A stretch of DNA of 64,000 nt, from assembly GCA_021234155.1 (NCBI GenBank), contig JAJEKV010000025.1, forward strand, positions 3,247,339 to 3,311,338, in the 5' to 3' direction. How positions within the stretch are numbered: position 1 is the stretch's first letter; every line of letters begins with the position of its first letter. Under the pieces are notes generated by a model. That model was not told where the DNA came from and ran no database searches. It saw only the letters and a list, made by a program, of their open reading frames with translations. Both the position numbers and the translations under genes were made by a program. This document shows positions 1-11,446 of this stretch, piece by piece. This stretch comes from Isoetes taiwanensis. Taxonomy: Eukaryota; Streptophyta; Lycopodiopsida; Isoetales; Isoetaceae.

Positions 1-312
1 GATTCTAAAACAAGTGACAAAATCAGCCAGAGAGATCTTGGAAAGGTATTAGGTGTTCACCCAAAAAACCTGCAAAAGGCAGAGAGAAAGAGGGAAGAGA
101 TCGATTACAATGGTGGGAAATTGGTTTCTTATAAGAGGGCTAAGAGATTCGATGCAATTTCAGATGAACAGATAGAAAAAAATCAAATTTTTTGGATTGA
201 GAACACCAGAGTGTCTCCTAACACAAAGGATGTTAGAACTAGAAGATTAGAGAGAAATGTAAGAGAAGAACATGTTGCACACTATCTAGAGGAATCACAT
301 GTTAGTTTTTAA
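1..312 (+). pseudogene. Left-edge fragment of an element-type gene
   Basis: The frame is open from base 1 to a TAA at 310-312, about 103 residues, so the window cuts off the 5' part. The peptide is basic and hydrophilic, with a helix-turn-helix-like start (QRDLGKVLGVHPKNLQKAE) and a later segment with ENTRVSPNTKDVRTRR followed by EEHVAHYLEESH. The pattern 'N-x-KDV-x-R ... EEH-x-x-HYLE-S' is one I associate with the region before the DUF7869 domain in repetitive element genes of seed-free plants and invertebrates. That match is from memory and weak. It may be a remnant of the same class of gene as at 40.8-43.6 kb. No intact start is visible, so I treat it as a partial or broken copy. Confidence 0.35.
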
Positions 313-2360
313 ATTCTGTTATTCATGTTTTCTTAGTTATGGTGCTTAGTGTGGTGGTGCATGTGGTGGTTATTGTGTTGTACAATGATTAGTATGTGAA
401 TTGTGTATAGTTGACTCTGAAATGCAGCTAAATAATATTTAATATTAGAAATATTAGAATATGACAAAATTGATTTACAAGTACTATAATTCCTTTATTA
501 GGTCTGTGTGTACAGTCTAAAAATATACGGATAATTAACTGATCCTAAAAGTTTAGTTGAATTAATAAAGACAAATTTATGTCATATGAAAGTACATCTA
601 TGTTCGAAAGTTTATATATTAAAAAAAAGAGCACTATGTTACAAAATTTGGCTTTTCATTGAAAGCTCTGTACCCGAAAACCATTACATGCATTTCCTAA
701 GCAGCAGGAAATGCTGGTATGACTGGATCTATTGCTGGTGCATCCAAAATGACTATTTTCTGCACTAAAGCATCCAAGCTTTGTGCAATCATCCCAGAAT
801 TGCATAGGATCAGCTTCGCCAGTGCTTCCTGCATCCCCTCGTGGTAAGAATGCATCCCTGCCAATAATTCCCGCTGTTGCCGATTCAGAGCGAGCAAGTG
901 CCGAATAACCCATGCTATACCTGTCTTTGTAGCAGCATGTAACATAAGGTCATGGACCTTGTCTGAAAGCTCTCTTCCCGCCAATCCGACACCAAAAATA
1001 GCCATTGAAGGCCCTGCAGCCAGTCTGTTGAGCCTTGATAGTTTTGATGAATATATCCTCTTGGGCATGTAAGGAGAGTGTATCACCATGGGCTCAAGTT
1101 ACATGACTAACTCTACATGGTCGAGGATGCAAAGTTGTGACTTAGGGCTGCCTTTCTATGACTGCCTTTCTCTGATACATAAAGCTGAGTTCAAATACTA
1201 CTTTTCTGCATCTTCTTATGTGTGTATTATATATAGATCCAGCCAAGACCTCTGATGCAACTATCTGGGCTTTTTCTCCTTATGAGAAACCACCAATATT
1301 TTGTTGCAAGCTCCATTTGTCCAACTCGACTTATGCTAGCCATGATATACACAGGGTTTTCTTATAATGCAGTAACTTCATGGTACCAATATGAAAGCAT
1401 GGATGCTAATTGGATAGGCTGCAATACAAGCTAGTATGCAAATATATTGGACCAAAGGCTGTAATCCAGATCTGTTCTTGTAATTTATAGATTGGTTGCA
1501 ATATATTTGATTGATAAGGAACTCAATTGATGTCTTGAAACATCTAGAAAATGACATGACATGAAATGCATAGTGTTCAGAGTAGTTCATGAATTCTAGT
1601 TTCTAAATGCAACATCATAGATTATGTTCTGATTTTTTTTTATTCATAATAGCCTAGTTTCTTGCCGAGGCCAAGTAATAAAAGTTAATACAACTTGGTT
1701 CTTCTATTGGGTTGACATTTTATTTATTTATTTTAAAGCTACTGTTTATATCAAATAATGATTTATTTGTTACATGGATGCATTTGAAATATTAGAATAC
1801 ATTGGTGCGCATTGTGTTTTGATCTATTGCTGCTGATATTGTTGCAGATTCAAACATTAATATATAACACTTGTTGTAGTATTGGCATGTACAATGCTTT
1901 TATTCACATTCTACTACTGTACACATTCAAAATTTGGACTGGCATAATGGTTATTCATCCAACTGAATTGTTTGGAGCATTGGCTTTGAGACAAGTAATT
2001 TTAACAAGACACAGCGAAGGGTTATAAACCGTGGTGTTCCATACCTTACATATTAGTCCTTTCATTGTTACCCTGCTCAGTCTAACATTTGCCTGGTTGA
2101 CTACAGGTAACCGGGACCCCGCCTCCTTGCTTTTGTTTGTTAAGGATGGTGATACAATTTTTATATATAATAATGATTTGGGAATTCTAGATAAGCTGTC
2201 CGAACTTTATACATTTATCTTGTCACAGTAATTCAAGAATGAATCTTACTCCATGATATCCTACCTTATTGCATTGCAGGACAATATTTACTTTATTCAT
2301 GGCTTCATGCATTTGAGAAAGGAAAAATTATACGAAAATTATACGCTCTGAAAACTCTGA
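313..2360. other. AT-rich non-coding stretch
   Basis: Apart from the ORF at 697-1089 I see only short chance frames, runs of A or T, and no repeat termini that I can define. Confidence 0.5.
697..1089 (-). CDS. Unassigned 130-codon ORF
   Basis: This is a 130-residue ORF starting at ATG 1089. It opens with a basic, serine-rich stretch (PKRIYSSKLSRLNRLAAG), has a small-residue stretch (MAIFGVGLAG), and then an amphipathic alpha-helical half rich in Leu, Ala and Gln. There are no zinc ligands, no clear membrane segment and no motif I recognise. The helical C-terminal half would suit the tail of an element-encoded DNA-binding protein, but nothing proves it is expressed. Surrounding DNA is AT-rich and non-coding. 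Confidence 0.2.
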   Translation of the reverse strand: MVIHSPYMPKRIYSSKLSRLNRLAAGPSMAIFGVGLAGRELSDKVHDLMLHAATKTGIAWVIRHLLALNRQQRELLAGMHSYHEGMQEALAKLILCNSGMIAQSLDALVQKIVILDAPAIDPVIPAFPAA

Positions 2361-2478
2361 AACGCTCGTTGTGCTGGCCACACGTTTCTGATCATATCTG
2401 GAGCTTGGGGAGCTTTGGTTTCAGAATCAGGGACTTCACAATAGACTCAGGTTAAGACTTGCAGTAGTGAGACTCTAA

Positions 2479-2847
2479 ATGACCCAGGACGTGACTCTCA
2501 GGCAGCAGACAATGGAAGAAAAGTTGCATGCACTAAAGAAGCGAGCACGGAACGGTGAGGGCTCCTCTCCCTCAGAGCATGTCACGCAGGCCGACAATAT
2601 ACGAGCCTTGGAGGCAAAGTTGACAGCAGTACAGGATAGGTTGGCAAGTATGGAGGCACAAAGAGACACCCAGCCAACAGTAGCCATCCTCAAGAAACAG
2701 TTGGTGAAGGAGAGAGAACGGATCTCCACATTAGAAGAGCAGGTGCGGCCACTGAATGACCGCTTTGGGCTGGCCGACTTCGAGCGCAGTCAAGCACGGG
2801 GTATTGTCGCTCAGTTAAGAAGTGAATTCATGGCAACATCTCAAACA
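2479..2847 (+). pseudogene. LINE A ORF1, 5' part (coiled coil)
   Basis: ATG at 2479 opens 123 codons of charged, heptad-rich sequence (for example RALEAKLTAVQDRLASMEAQ), typical of the coiled coil with which LINE ORF1 proteins form multimers that bind element RNA. The frame appears to end 12 bases further on, but those last codons lie in the Copia LTR. Its natural continuation is at 8727: the last codons before the insertion (CAA ACA) are followed across the element by CTG AAT in the same frame, because AAACA is the duplicated target. I therefore join it logically to 8722-9017. Confidence 0.75.
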
Positions 2848-3470
2848 TGTGAGAAATGATCATGTTAGATATGTTAAGGAGTTTATCATACAGATATGAT
2901 CTTATGTTTATGCACTGGGATATGTGGCAATGTGGCAACAGTACATGAAGACTCTAGAACAAACGAGAAATATGAACTAGGGTTATAAGGGGAAGACATT
3001 ATCATAAGGTTAAATAATCAATGGTTTAACCTATGGTTTAAATTGCCGAAATGGTGTGCATGTTTATCCTAAGGTCTTGTTGACCAAAATAGGAAGGAGA
3101 CGTCGGTCGAATAGCAGTCAAGCTCGTAGCATGACTGTATCTTTGGAAGGTCCGGAACCTGAGCTGTCGGTTCGGATCTATGATTAAATACAGAAGAAGG
3201 ATTCAGTGATTTGTATCGGATGTAGTGTTTAAGACAATGAAGCCGGAATTTACATTGTCTTCTGTTGTGTGAAATATTCGATCAAAGGTCTAAGTGAAGT
3301 GATTGCTATAATGAATTAATAATATTAATTGATCGTGTTAATGGTTAACATAGGTTGACCTTGTGATAAAAGTTTGTTAACTTTGCATTCAAGTTAGTTG
3401 CCAATTCATAATTGATCAGTAGATCTTCCTGAATAGTGTTGTTGCTCTAAATCTCTAAATCTTTTTCACA
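2848..3470 (+). repeat. Copia 5' LTR
   Basis: 623 bp, TG...CA ends with a 5-bp terminal inverted repeat (TGTGA/TCACA). It matches 8099-8721 except for two substitutions near its 3' third. It should carry the promoter and polyadenylation signals, but I did not assign a transcription start. Confidence 0.95.
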
Positions 3471-3471
3471 T

Positions 3472-3483
3472 TGGTATCAGAGC
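3472..3483 (+). promoter_or_regulatory. Primer binding site for initiator tRNA-Met
   Basis: TGGTATCAGAGC begins two bases after the 5' LTR. It is the usual plant Copia minus-strand primer site, complementary to the 3' end of tRNA-iMet. Confidence 0.95.
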
Positions 3484-3487
3484 TAAC

Positions 3488-3874
3488 ATGGCAACTAGGC
3501 TTGGTTCTTCTTTGCTCAGTGGAGTAGATATGTTTCAAGGGGAAGCTGGGTTTCAGGCTTGGAAAGAAAGGACGAAAGATGTACTTCAGGCAGAAGACTT
3601 GTGGGACTTAATTGAAGGAGACAGTACTGAAACAGGTGAAAGCAGTACAAATGCTGAAGGTAGAAGTGGTGCAAGTGAAGGATCTGTTAATGCTGATTCA
3701 AGTGGAAGCAACTCAAAGAGGTGTCAGCAGGCCAGAAGTATAATTGCAAGTAAGTTGAGCTCTAGTATTTTGTTTAAGCTTAAAAACAAGACACCAAAAG
3801 AAATGTGGGACTTCTTGCTTAAACATTATGAGGTTAAAAATTCCTCTCAAATTGAAATGCTTGATATGCAGTTG
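3488..3874 (+). pseudogene. gag: Copia gag, 5' part
   Basis: The frame starts MATRLGSSLLSGVDMF right after the primer site and holds the capsid-type domain seen in plant Copia Gag (FQAWKERTKDVLQAEDLWDLI, then a Gly/Ser-rich segment, then KTPKEMWDFLLKHYEVKNSSQIEMLDMQL). It is broken at codon 129-130 by the insertion 3875-4147. The frame runs on to a TGA at 3941-3943 inside the insertion, so the native product of this copy would be a truncated Gag of about 151 residues. Downstream gag resumes at 4148-4153. Confidence 0.85.
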
Positions 3875-4147
3875 GGTAAGAGCATGTTAGGGCCTACATG
3901 TTTTGGAAACTACCTGGAAAATACTCTGGGTAGTCAAAGATGATGATATATTTGAGTTCTTAACATCTTCTTGACATCACAAAGTACCTTACAACATGTA
4001 TGTACTACTACTCTTGAACATAACACAATTTCTTTTAGTCAATCTTGTAGTCTAGGTACTTTAAAATACAATTATATACTTGCACAGAAGTACACAGAAA
4101 ACTACCTTTTTGGTAATTTTTTATGTAGGCCCTAACATGCTTTCACC
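3875..4147. mobile_element. 273-bp MITE-like DNA element inside gag
   Basis: The ends are inverted repeats: GGTAAGAGCATGTTAGGG on the left and, on the other strand, GGTGAAAGCATGTTAGGG, continuing in register for about 25 bp with two mismatches. CAGTTG is present at both sides (3869-3874 and 4148-4153), consistent with a 6-bp target duplication. Removing the insert and one CAGTTG restores the Gag frame (ATG CAG TTG AGA AAA). It has no ORF of note and must be mobilised in trans. A 6-bp duplication does not clearly fit Mutator (9), hAT (8) or PIF/Harbinger (3), so I leave the superfamily open. Confidence 0.85.
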
Positions 4148-4768
4148 CAGTTGAGAAAACTAAAATTCAAGGATGATGATAATCTTGCTCAGTTTTTTCA
4201 AAAATATGATAACATTGTTGCTGACTTGGAGGCAGCAGGAGTGCCTATCACAAAAGATTTTCATGTGTTGTCCTTGTCTAGAGCATTTTCAGAATATGAA
4301 CAACTCTCTACTCTAGTTAGGAGTGTGGCTAGAAATAGAGAAAAGGCTGAATTAATGATAAGGACTGAAATAGAGCAGAAAAAGATAATCAAAGGGGAAG
4401 AAGAGGAAAATTCAGAAATACTGTTTGCTGGCAAAGGGAAAGGGCGGTTTGGGAATGATAAAAGCAAACTTGGCCCTTGTTATGCTTGTAAAGCATTTGG
4501 ACATCTCAAAAATAATTGTCTTAAGATTAAACAAAAAAGATGCTTCAATTGTGAAGGGTATGGGCATATGGCAGCAGACTGTCCAAGTCCAAAAGGATCA
4601 AGTGGAGGAAAAGGAAAATTTGTAAGCAAAGGGAGAGGCAACATGCCTAAAGGAAGGAATGAAAAGGTAGCAAGTGTAAATCTTACTCAAGAAAATAATG
4701 ATGATGAAGATACGGATACTGAGGTAAGCAAATATGCTGCATGCTCTGTTTCAGAAAAAAGATACTAA
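4148..4768 (+). pseudogene. gag: Copia gag, 3' part with two zinc knuckles
   Basis: This continues the capsid domain (KLKFKDDDNLAQFFQKYDNI) and then a basic nucleocapsid region with two CX2CX4HX4C knuckles: CYACKAFGHLKNNC and CFNCEGYGHMAADC. They would bind genomic RNA during packaging. The frame ends in TAA just after an A6 run (4755-4760), while the protease frame reads through the same place one base on. A 1-nt length change in that run would fuse the two, as in the usual single Copia polyprotein. Confidence 0.85.
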
Positions 4769-5393
4769 CAAAAATGACATGTTTATGATAGATAGTGGAG
4801 CTGAGAGATCCGTAGTTAAAGCTACAAGTGCTCTCAATGAAAGAAGGAAAACAAATTCAGTTTATGTGCAAATGGGAGATGGAAAGCTGGAGAAAGTAGA
4901 GGAGTCTGGGCTGCTGCAACTTTTTGATCTAGATGGGAAAGTGGTCAATTTAAAGAATGTTCTTTGTGTTCCAAATATTGTAAGGAACTTAATTTCAGTG
5001 AGTCAACTATTTGACATGGGTTTTAAACTCATTTTTGACAAAAGCTATTGTAAAGTGCTTCAAAATAATAAAGTTAAGTTTCTTGCTACACGAGTTGGAA
5101 ATCTTTTTGGGTTTCATAATAAGATAATTTCTGGAAGCATCAATTCAGTTGAAGTGCCAACACTTAAACTTTGGCATGAAAGGCTTGGACATGTAAATGT
5201 AGAAAACATCAAAGAAATGACCAAAAGGGGACTAATTAGTGCAGCAGAAGGAGAATCAGGGACTTGTTATGGTTGCATGATTGGAAAAAGTTCGAGATTG
5301 CCCTTTAAAAGAAGGCATGAAAGAGCAAAGGAATTACTGGAACTTGTACATTCAGATTTATGTGGACCAATTAACATTGAAAGCATGCAGTAG
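4734..5393 (+). pseudogene. pol: Copia protease and GAG-pre-integrase region
   Basis: The aspartic protease active site is MIDSGAERSVV (D-S-G) near residue 18. It is followed by a typical Copia segment (VLCVPNIVRNLISVSQL) and then the GAG-pre-integrase zinc-binding domain (LWHERLGHVNVENI ... CYGCMIGKS). The frame closes at TAG 5391-5393, and the integrase core continues in the next frame from about 5390 (RKYFITFIDDHSR). A 1-nt indel between SMQ and RKY explains this. The overlap with the following ORF is a shadow upstream of that point. Confidence 0.85.
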
Positions 5394-7896
5394 AAAATAC
5401 TTTATCACATTCATAGATGATCATTCTAGACATACAAAATGCTTCTTTCTAAGGACTAAAAATCAAGCTTACAAAGCCTTCAGAATATTTGAAGCAGAAG
5501 CTGAAAGGTTCACAGGGAAAAAGGTCAAATGTTTAAGGTCTGATAGGGGAGGTGAATTTGTTAACAATGAGTTCAAGCATTATTGCAGGACAAAAGGGAT
5601 CAAACGGCAAGTAACATGCAGTCACACTCCTCAACAAAATGGGATTGCTGAAAGGAAAAACAGGTACATCTTAGATTCTGTAAGGGCAATGCTAAAACAA
5701 TCTGGGTTACCCAATTTTTTATGGGAAGAGGCCGTGAGAGCTGCAGTTTACATACAAAATAGAGTACCAAATTCAAGCTTGGATGGAGAAATACCAGAAA
5801 AGATTTGGAGCAAGTCATCAATAAGGTATGAATATTTTAAAGTTTTTGGAAGCATTGCTTTTGCTCATGTGCCAAAGGAGGTTAGAACAAAATTGGATGA
5901 CAGAGCTATAACAGGCTACATGGTCGGATATGATGAGTTGTCAAAGGGTTATAGGATTTATTACCCAGAAGGAAGGAAAATAATAGTCAGTCATGTTAGA
6001 TTTAATGAACTTGTGCTCTACAGAAATAGAAAAGATTTGAGCAGCAGGCTGGATTTGTTTGCTAAAACTAGTAATATGCAAAAGAAATTGGAGTCTACTA
6101 GCATTGATACAGGGGCAATTGATGATACTAATGATAGTGAAGATGATGAGACAAACAAAGAGGCTGAAAAGGAGGACAGCAGTGACAGTAAAAACCATGA
6201 AAAGGAAGTGATAAAGAAAAAGAGGAACTTAGAAATTGAAAGGTTACATGAAGGCATTAAGGGGCTGGATATTGCAAAATATGGAAGAACAAATGAAGGA
6301 ACATCAAAAAGATTGCAGAAAGAAGAAATAGATATCAATATTGTAATGGCAATCTTAGAACCAGAGATTCCTAAATGCTATACACAAGCAATTAATGGAG
6401 AAAACTCAGAAAGTTGGAAAATGGCCATGGAGGATGAAATGAGATCCTTTGCAAGAACAAGAACTTTTGACATTGTTGAGAAACCTCAAAACAGAAATAT
6501 TGTAGGGAACAAATGGATATACAAGATCAAGATTGGCAATGATGGAGAGAGAAAATTCAAAGCAAGACTAGTTGCTCAGGGATATTCTCAAAAAAAAAAA
6601 GGCATTGATTATGATGAAACTTTTTCTCCTATTGTAAAACTGACTAGTTTGAGAATGCTTCTTGCATTTGCCAATGCATTAGATTTGGAAATACATCACA
6701 TGGATGTAAATACGGCTTTTTTGAATGCTGGTTTGAATGAAGAAATATATATGCAGCAAGCACCAGGGTTTGAAGTTGGAGAAAACATGGTATGGAAGCT
6801 TAGAAAAGCGGTGTATGGTTTAAAACAGTCCCCTAGACAATGGTACTTGTGCATTGATGGTTTTCTTAAAGAGCAAGGTTTTATTAAACTTGCGAATGAT
6901 GGAAATTTGTATATCTACAAAGAGAATAATCTGTTTTGCATCATTGCACTATACGTGGATGATAACGTGATGGTAGCAAACGATATTAACATACTAAAGC
7001 ATTGCAAAGAAGTCTTGTGTAGCAGATTTAAAATGACGGACTTGGGACCATTAAAAAAGTTTCTTGGTATTGAGGTGCATAGAAATCGAGAACTCAGGAG
7101 AATAACATTGACTCAAGGTGAGAACATTAGGAATATGCTGAGAAAATTTGGTATGATCACATGTAACAGTGTGAAGTCACCATTAGTGACGGGGCAGAAA
7201 TTGTCCTCTGAGTTAAGCCCCAAAACAGAAAATGAGATTGAAGAAATGCAGGATTATCCATATAGGGAACTTGTAGGATGTCTACTGTACGTGGCAAATT
7301 GCAGCAGACCTGACATTGCATTCAGTGTCAATTTATTAAGTAGGTTTTGCAATAATCCAGGTAAAGCACATTGGCTTGCAGCCAAAAGAGTATTAAGGTT
7401 CCTGAAAGGAACTCAAGAAGAAGGTTTGACTTTTACCAATAAAGATCTTACTTTAACTGCATACTCAGACGCAGATTGGGGAGGGGATCTGGATTCTAGA
7501 GAATCTACTTCAGGATATCTTGTACAAATTGGAGGATGTACAATATCGTGGAGAAGCAAAAAACAAGGATGTATTGCCATGTCTACTGCTGAAGCGGAGT
7601 ACAATGCAGCATCCTTAGCTGCAAGAGAAGTTGCATGGGTAAGGAGAATGATGAATGAATTAGGAGCTATTCAGAATAAGCCTACTGTCTTGTTTACTGA
7701 CAGTCTAAGTTGTCTAGCAATAACGAAAAATCCTGTGCTGCATGAACGTACAAAGCATATAGAATTGCATGTCCACTTTATCAGGGATTTGGTTGGAAAG
7801 GGAATAATTTCAGTTGAGCATATTAGCACTGAAGAACAAAAGGCTATTACCTGTGCACAGGTTCATGAAATTGAAAAATTATGTTGGAGTTGCTGA
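5390..7896 (+). pseudogene. pol: Copia integrase, reverse transcriptase and RNase H
   Basis: About 835 codons are open. The integrase core has the D..D..E-type residues in FIDDHS, CLRSDRGGEF and HTPQQNGIAERKN. The reverse transcriptase has NKWIYKIK, KARLVAQGYSQ, HHMDVNTAFLNA, VYGLKQSPRQWY and the catalytic YVDDN; the residue after DD is usually hydrophobic (M, L or I), so N is odd. RNase H has AYSDADWGGD, STAEAEYNAAS and FTDSLSCLAI. The end is altered: after HFIRDLVGKG the usual '...EEQxADIFTK' region reads EEQKAITCAQVHEI and stops. The 5' end depends on repairing the frame at about 5390, so this copy cannot make the full polyprotein. Confidence 0.9.
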
Positions 7897-8088
7897 CAGA
7901 AATATGACAGAAGGAAAATTGACAACAAAACAGGTTACTTGAATTGATAATGCCATGGATTATTCAGAAAAGATCAAGTAAGTTATTGCTTGTGTTTTAT
8001 GTAAGTGGGAGATCATCTTCATTATGCTGTTATACAGTCTGTACAGTCTGTTATTCTGCATGATCACAGGAGCAAAACTATCTAACAT

Positions 8089-8098
8089 GAAAGGGGAA
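8089..8098 (+). promoter_or_regulatory. Copia polypurine tract
   Basis: GAAAGGGGAA sits directly before the 3' LTR, the position of the plus-strand primer. Confidence 0.8.
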
Positions 8099-8721
8099 TG
8101 TGAGAAATGATCATGTTAGATATGTTAAGGAGTTTATCATACAGATATGATCTTATGTTTATGCACTGGGATATGTGGCAATGTGGCAACAGTACATGAA
8201 GACTCTAGAACAAACGAGAAATATGAACTAGGGTTATAAGGGGAAGACATTATCATAAGGTTAAATAATCAATGGTTTAACCTATGGTTTAAATTGCCGA
8301 AATGGTGTGCATGTTTATCCTAAGGTCTTGTTGACCAAAATAGGAAGGAGACGTCGGTCGAATAGCAGTCAAGCTCGTAGCATGACTGTATCTTTGGAAG
8401 GTCCGGAACCTGAGCTGTCGGTTCGGATCTATGATTAAATACAGAAGAAGGATTCAGTGATTTGTATCGGATGTAGTGTTTAAGACAATGAAGCCGGAAT
8501 TTACATTGTCTTCTGTTGTGTGAAATATTCGATCAAAGGTCTAAGTGAAGTGATTGCTATAATGAATTAATAATATTCATTGATAGTGTTAATGGTTAAC
8601 ATAGGTTGACCTTGTGATAAAAGTTTGTTAACTTTGCATTCAAGTTAGTTGCCAATTCATAATTGATCAGTAGATCTTCCTGAATAGTGTTGTTGCTCTA
8701 AATCTCTAAATCTTTTTCACA
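8099..8721 (+). repeat. Copia 3' LTR
   Basis: 623 bp; near identical to 2848-3470, with two substitutions. It is followed by the second AAACA target copy and then by LINE ORF1 sequence. Confidence 0.95.
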
Positions 8722-9017
8722 AAACACTGAATGAGGTTACCCAGCGGATTGATAGGATCCATCAGCAGGTGACAGATGAGATATCACAACTGCAGAGAGA
8801 GCTCAGGCAAGCAGTGGAACAGATTACACAGTTGGCTACTGCAAGCGCCCGTCTTGCAGACAATGAAGCTAGAATGCATCAGATGCAAGCAAGGTTGGAC
8901 ACCCTAGAAAAGAGACAACCAGAAGGACAGGAAGCAGCACCCAGGCTCTCGGCCCTAGAGAAGAGGATGGCCGAGTTTCACCGAGAGATGTATGATCTCC
9001 GCTCGGAGATGAAATGA
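8722..9017 (+). pseudogene. LINE A ORF1, 3' part of coiled coil
   Basis: In frame with 2479-2847 once the Copia element and one AAACA are removed. It continues the heptad pattern (RIDRIHQQVTDEISQLQREL ... LDTLEKRQPEG ... LSALEKRMAEF). It stops at TGA 9015-9017. The following GC-rich stretch carries the expected next ORF1 segment in another frame (RRLNLIVGGLPEE), so at least one indel broke ORF1 here as well. Confidence 0.75.
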
Positions 9018-9745
9018 ACAGTGCTTTGCCCCGAGGCAAAGATCAACAAGTCGCCCAATGCCGAGGCGAGGTGGCCCAGTGGAATCGATGTGTCCTTCGA
9101 GGAGCGGGATCGCCAATCCCGCCGGCTGAACCTCATTGTCGGGGGCTTGCCCGAAGAGCATGGGGAAGATCCACGGCTAAGCTTTTAATGCCCCGGTCTT
9201 TGGACAGATTACAACCGCAGATTTGGGGGTGAGAAACCCGACCGCAGTCGGGGCCAAACATGAGACCCCGACCGGTCAAATTCACGTTGTTGGACCGGGC
9301 ATCGAAGACTCTATTGCCGCAACGCTAGCCTAAGCCGGTTGAAGGGGACATCAATATACTTGGACCGATCTTACTCGGTGCAACAAAAGGAGAGACGAGA
9401 GGAGTTCACAAAAATCGAGACAAGTCGACAACGGCGGGGGATCGGCGAGGCTTGGTTAATGGCAAGATGAAGGTGTTTGTACCTCCGCGCCACCAAGAGG
9501 CAGAGGGCGGCGGCGATGGGGCCGGGGACATCTAGGCCTTTCACCTCCGAGATGGCAAAACCGGATGCAACGGCCGGGACCCGGTGCCGGGCAATCACGG
9601 AACGACCCCCGCAACCTCCCGGGGAGATGGTGCGGGACAACCGCCCACAGGCAAACATAGGGACACGGCGTCTCAGGCTTGTATCATGGAGGCGTAGGGG
9701 ATTCCCCGGAAGAAGGGCGGCGGCCTTGTTGGGATCGCTACAGGT

Positions 9746-10714
9746 ATGGACATCATCTTCTTGCAAGAGACATGGGAATATCGTGGGCATCAGCTGCCGG
9801 ACATCCCGGGATACCAGTGCTTCTCGCTCGCTAATGCGCGCCATGGCAAGCGAGGATATGGAGGGGTGGCATGCTACTTCAAAGATGCTATAGCAGCCAC
9901 GGTCTCGCTCCACAAGGCTGACAGACTTAACCGCTACCTGTGGGTGAGAGTATTGGAGCCTCAGCATCGTCCATTATTTATTGCATGCTGTTATATACCC
10001 CATGCAGCCTCTAAGTTCTACCAGGTCCAGGAGGCAGACACGGATGTACAAATGCCTTATAGAGATCTGTATGATGACATAGAGCAATATCGCGAGCAAG
10101 GGCATGTGCTCTTGTTAGGAGATTTCAATGCCCGCACTGCACAGCTGCAGTTGGTTACCTTCCAGGGGGACGCCGATTCTGACCCACTCTGGCTTGAAAC
10201 AGCTACACCCCAACATGCCAGACAGTCTCAAGATATGGTCACCAACTCCTTTGGAAGGGAGTTGGTTCAACTCTGTCAGGTCTTTGACATGGTAGTGTGC
10301 AATGGTATGATCAGATGGCCGCAATCAGGGGGTTTTACTTGCAAGAGTGATAGACATGATGGTGGAGCTAGCGTGGTAGACTATCTCCTTGCTCCAGTGG
10401 TAGGACTTGACATGATCAGCGAGTTCTCAATTGGCACACGAACAGGAGATGAGGAGGCTTTGTCGGACCACTATCCACTTTATATCACTTTGGATTGGGA
10501 GCACTCAGTAGCGCAATCACAGGGTAGAAACCATCAGGGGTTGAGATACACCCCCGACTACCGAAAGCAAGCAGAATATGAGTCTGTGTTGGAACGTGAA
10601 CTGCAGGGGATTGATGCCCTTTGCACGTTACATGATAGGTGGGAGTGGCTTGTAAACGCCTTTACTCGGAGGCGACTAGTGCATGCTTTGCGGCCGAGGG
10701 ATCGCTTCGCTTGA
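9746..10714 (+). pseudogene. LINE A ORF2, APE-type endonuclease domain
   Basis: 322 open codons. Motifs of the apurinic-endonuclease-like nickase are present in order: FLQETWE (catalytic Glu), YGGVACYF, LLLGDFNARTA (D-x-N), GGASVVDYLLA and ALSDHYPLYI (S-D-H). This domain nicks target DNA to start target-primed reverse transcription. The domain looks intact, but it is not joined in frame to a usable reverse transcriptase: the downstream linker (10720-11090) and the polymerase are full of stops and frame changes. The upstream ORF2 start is also lost. Confidence 0.8.
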
Positions 10715-11446
10715 ATGGACTTCTTGCAGATTCCCTCGAGAATCCCTGGTTTGACGCTGAGTGCAAGGCTCTAAAGACCCAACTGCGCCTCGTCTCAGAT
10801 CCACAGCTGCGACAGCAGGCCATTCAGGACTATAGAGCATTCTTGAAGTCCAAAAAGCATGCATACATTGCGCACCATCGGCGCATGTTTGATTTGTTGA
10901 TGGCCGAAAGCCGAAAGCCTTCGGCGTAGGGTGTTGTACAAGAGGCATCAACCACCCGGCAATATTACCATAGACCGGTGGATGCATCGCTTGGAGGAGT
11001 TGTATGATCCCCGGGAGGTACCGCTAGGGTTCCAGATCGTAGGAGAAATCTTTGCAGCTCACGGAGGAAGACATCCAACGGGGCCTTAGACACACGGCTA
11101 ATGGCAAAAGCGAAGGACTTGCGGGGACTTCAAGCCGAAGTTATTGAAATGGGGTGGGCCAGCTTTGCTAGGGCCTCGGCACGTGGTCATTAACCGGGCC
11201 ATAAGGGAGGGCCTCCCGGGAGTGGATGGTTAGCAAGGTCACCCCAATTCATAAGGACAGTAATAGGGATGATTCGCGAACTACCGCATGATCATGATGA
11301 GCCCATTACTCGCAAAGCTTTTAGCGGTGTGGTGGAGAAGAAGTTAACTTCGGTGGGGTGAGGAAGGCGGAGTACGCTGCAGTTGGCGGTGAGGGGTTTA
11401 GCCCGCCCACTCCCAATCGACCATATATTCACTCTCGAGAATCCTT

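Larger units (their letters stand above)
2848..8721 (+). mobile_element. Ty1/Copia LTR retrotransposon
   Basis: A complete element of 5874 bp. Its 623-bp LTRs begin TGTGA and end TCACA. It is flanked by the 5-bp target duplication AAACA (2843-2847 and 8722-8726). A tRNA-iMet primer site follows the 5' LTR and a purine tract precedes the 3' LTR. The gene order gag, protease, integrase, reverse transcriptase, RNase H is that of Copia. The two LTRs differ at only two positions by eye, near the sequence ATTAATTGATCG in the left copy, so the insertion is recent. The copy is not autonomous: gag is split by a 273-bp insertion and there are frame changes at about 4755 and 5390. Confidence 0.95.

Noticed and set aside
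2848-2859. Native C-terminus of the coiled-coil ORF at 2479
   Set aside because: The last codons come from the Copia LTR; the real continuation is at 8727.
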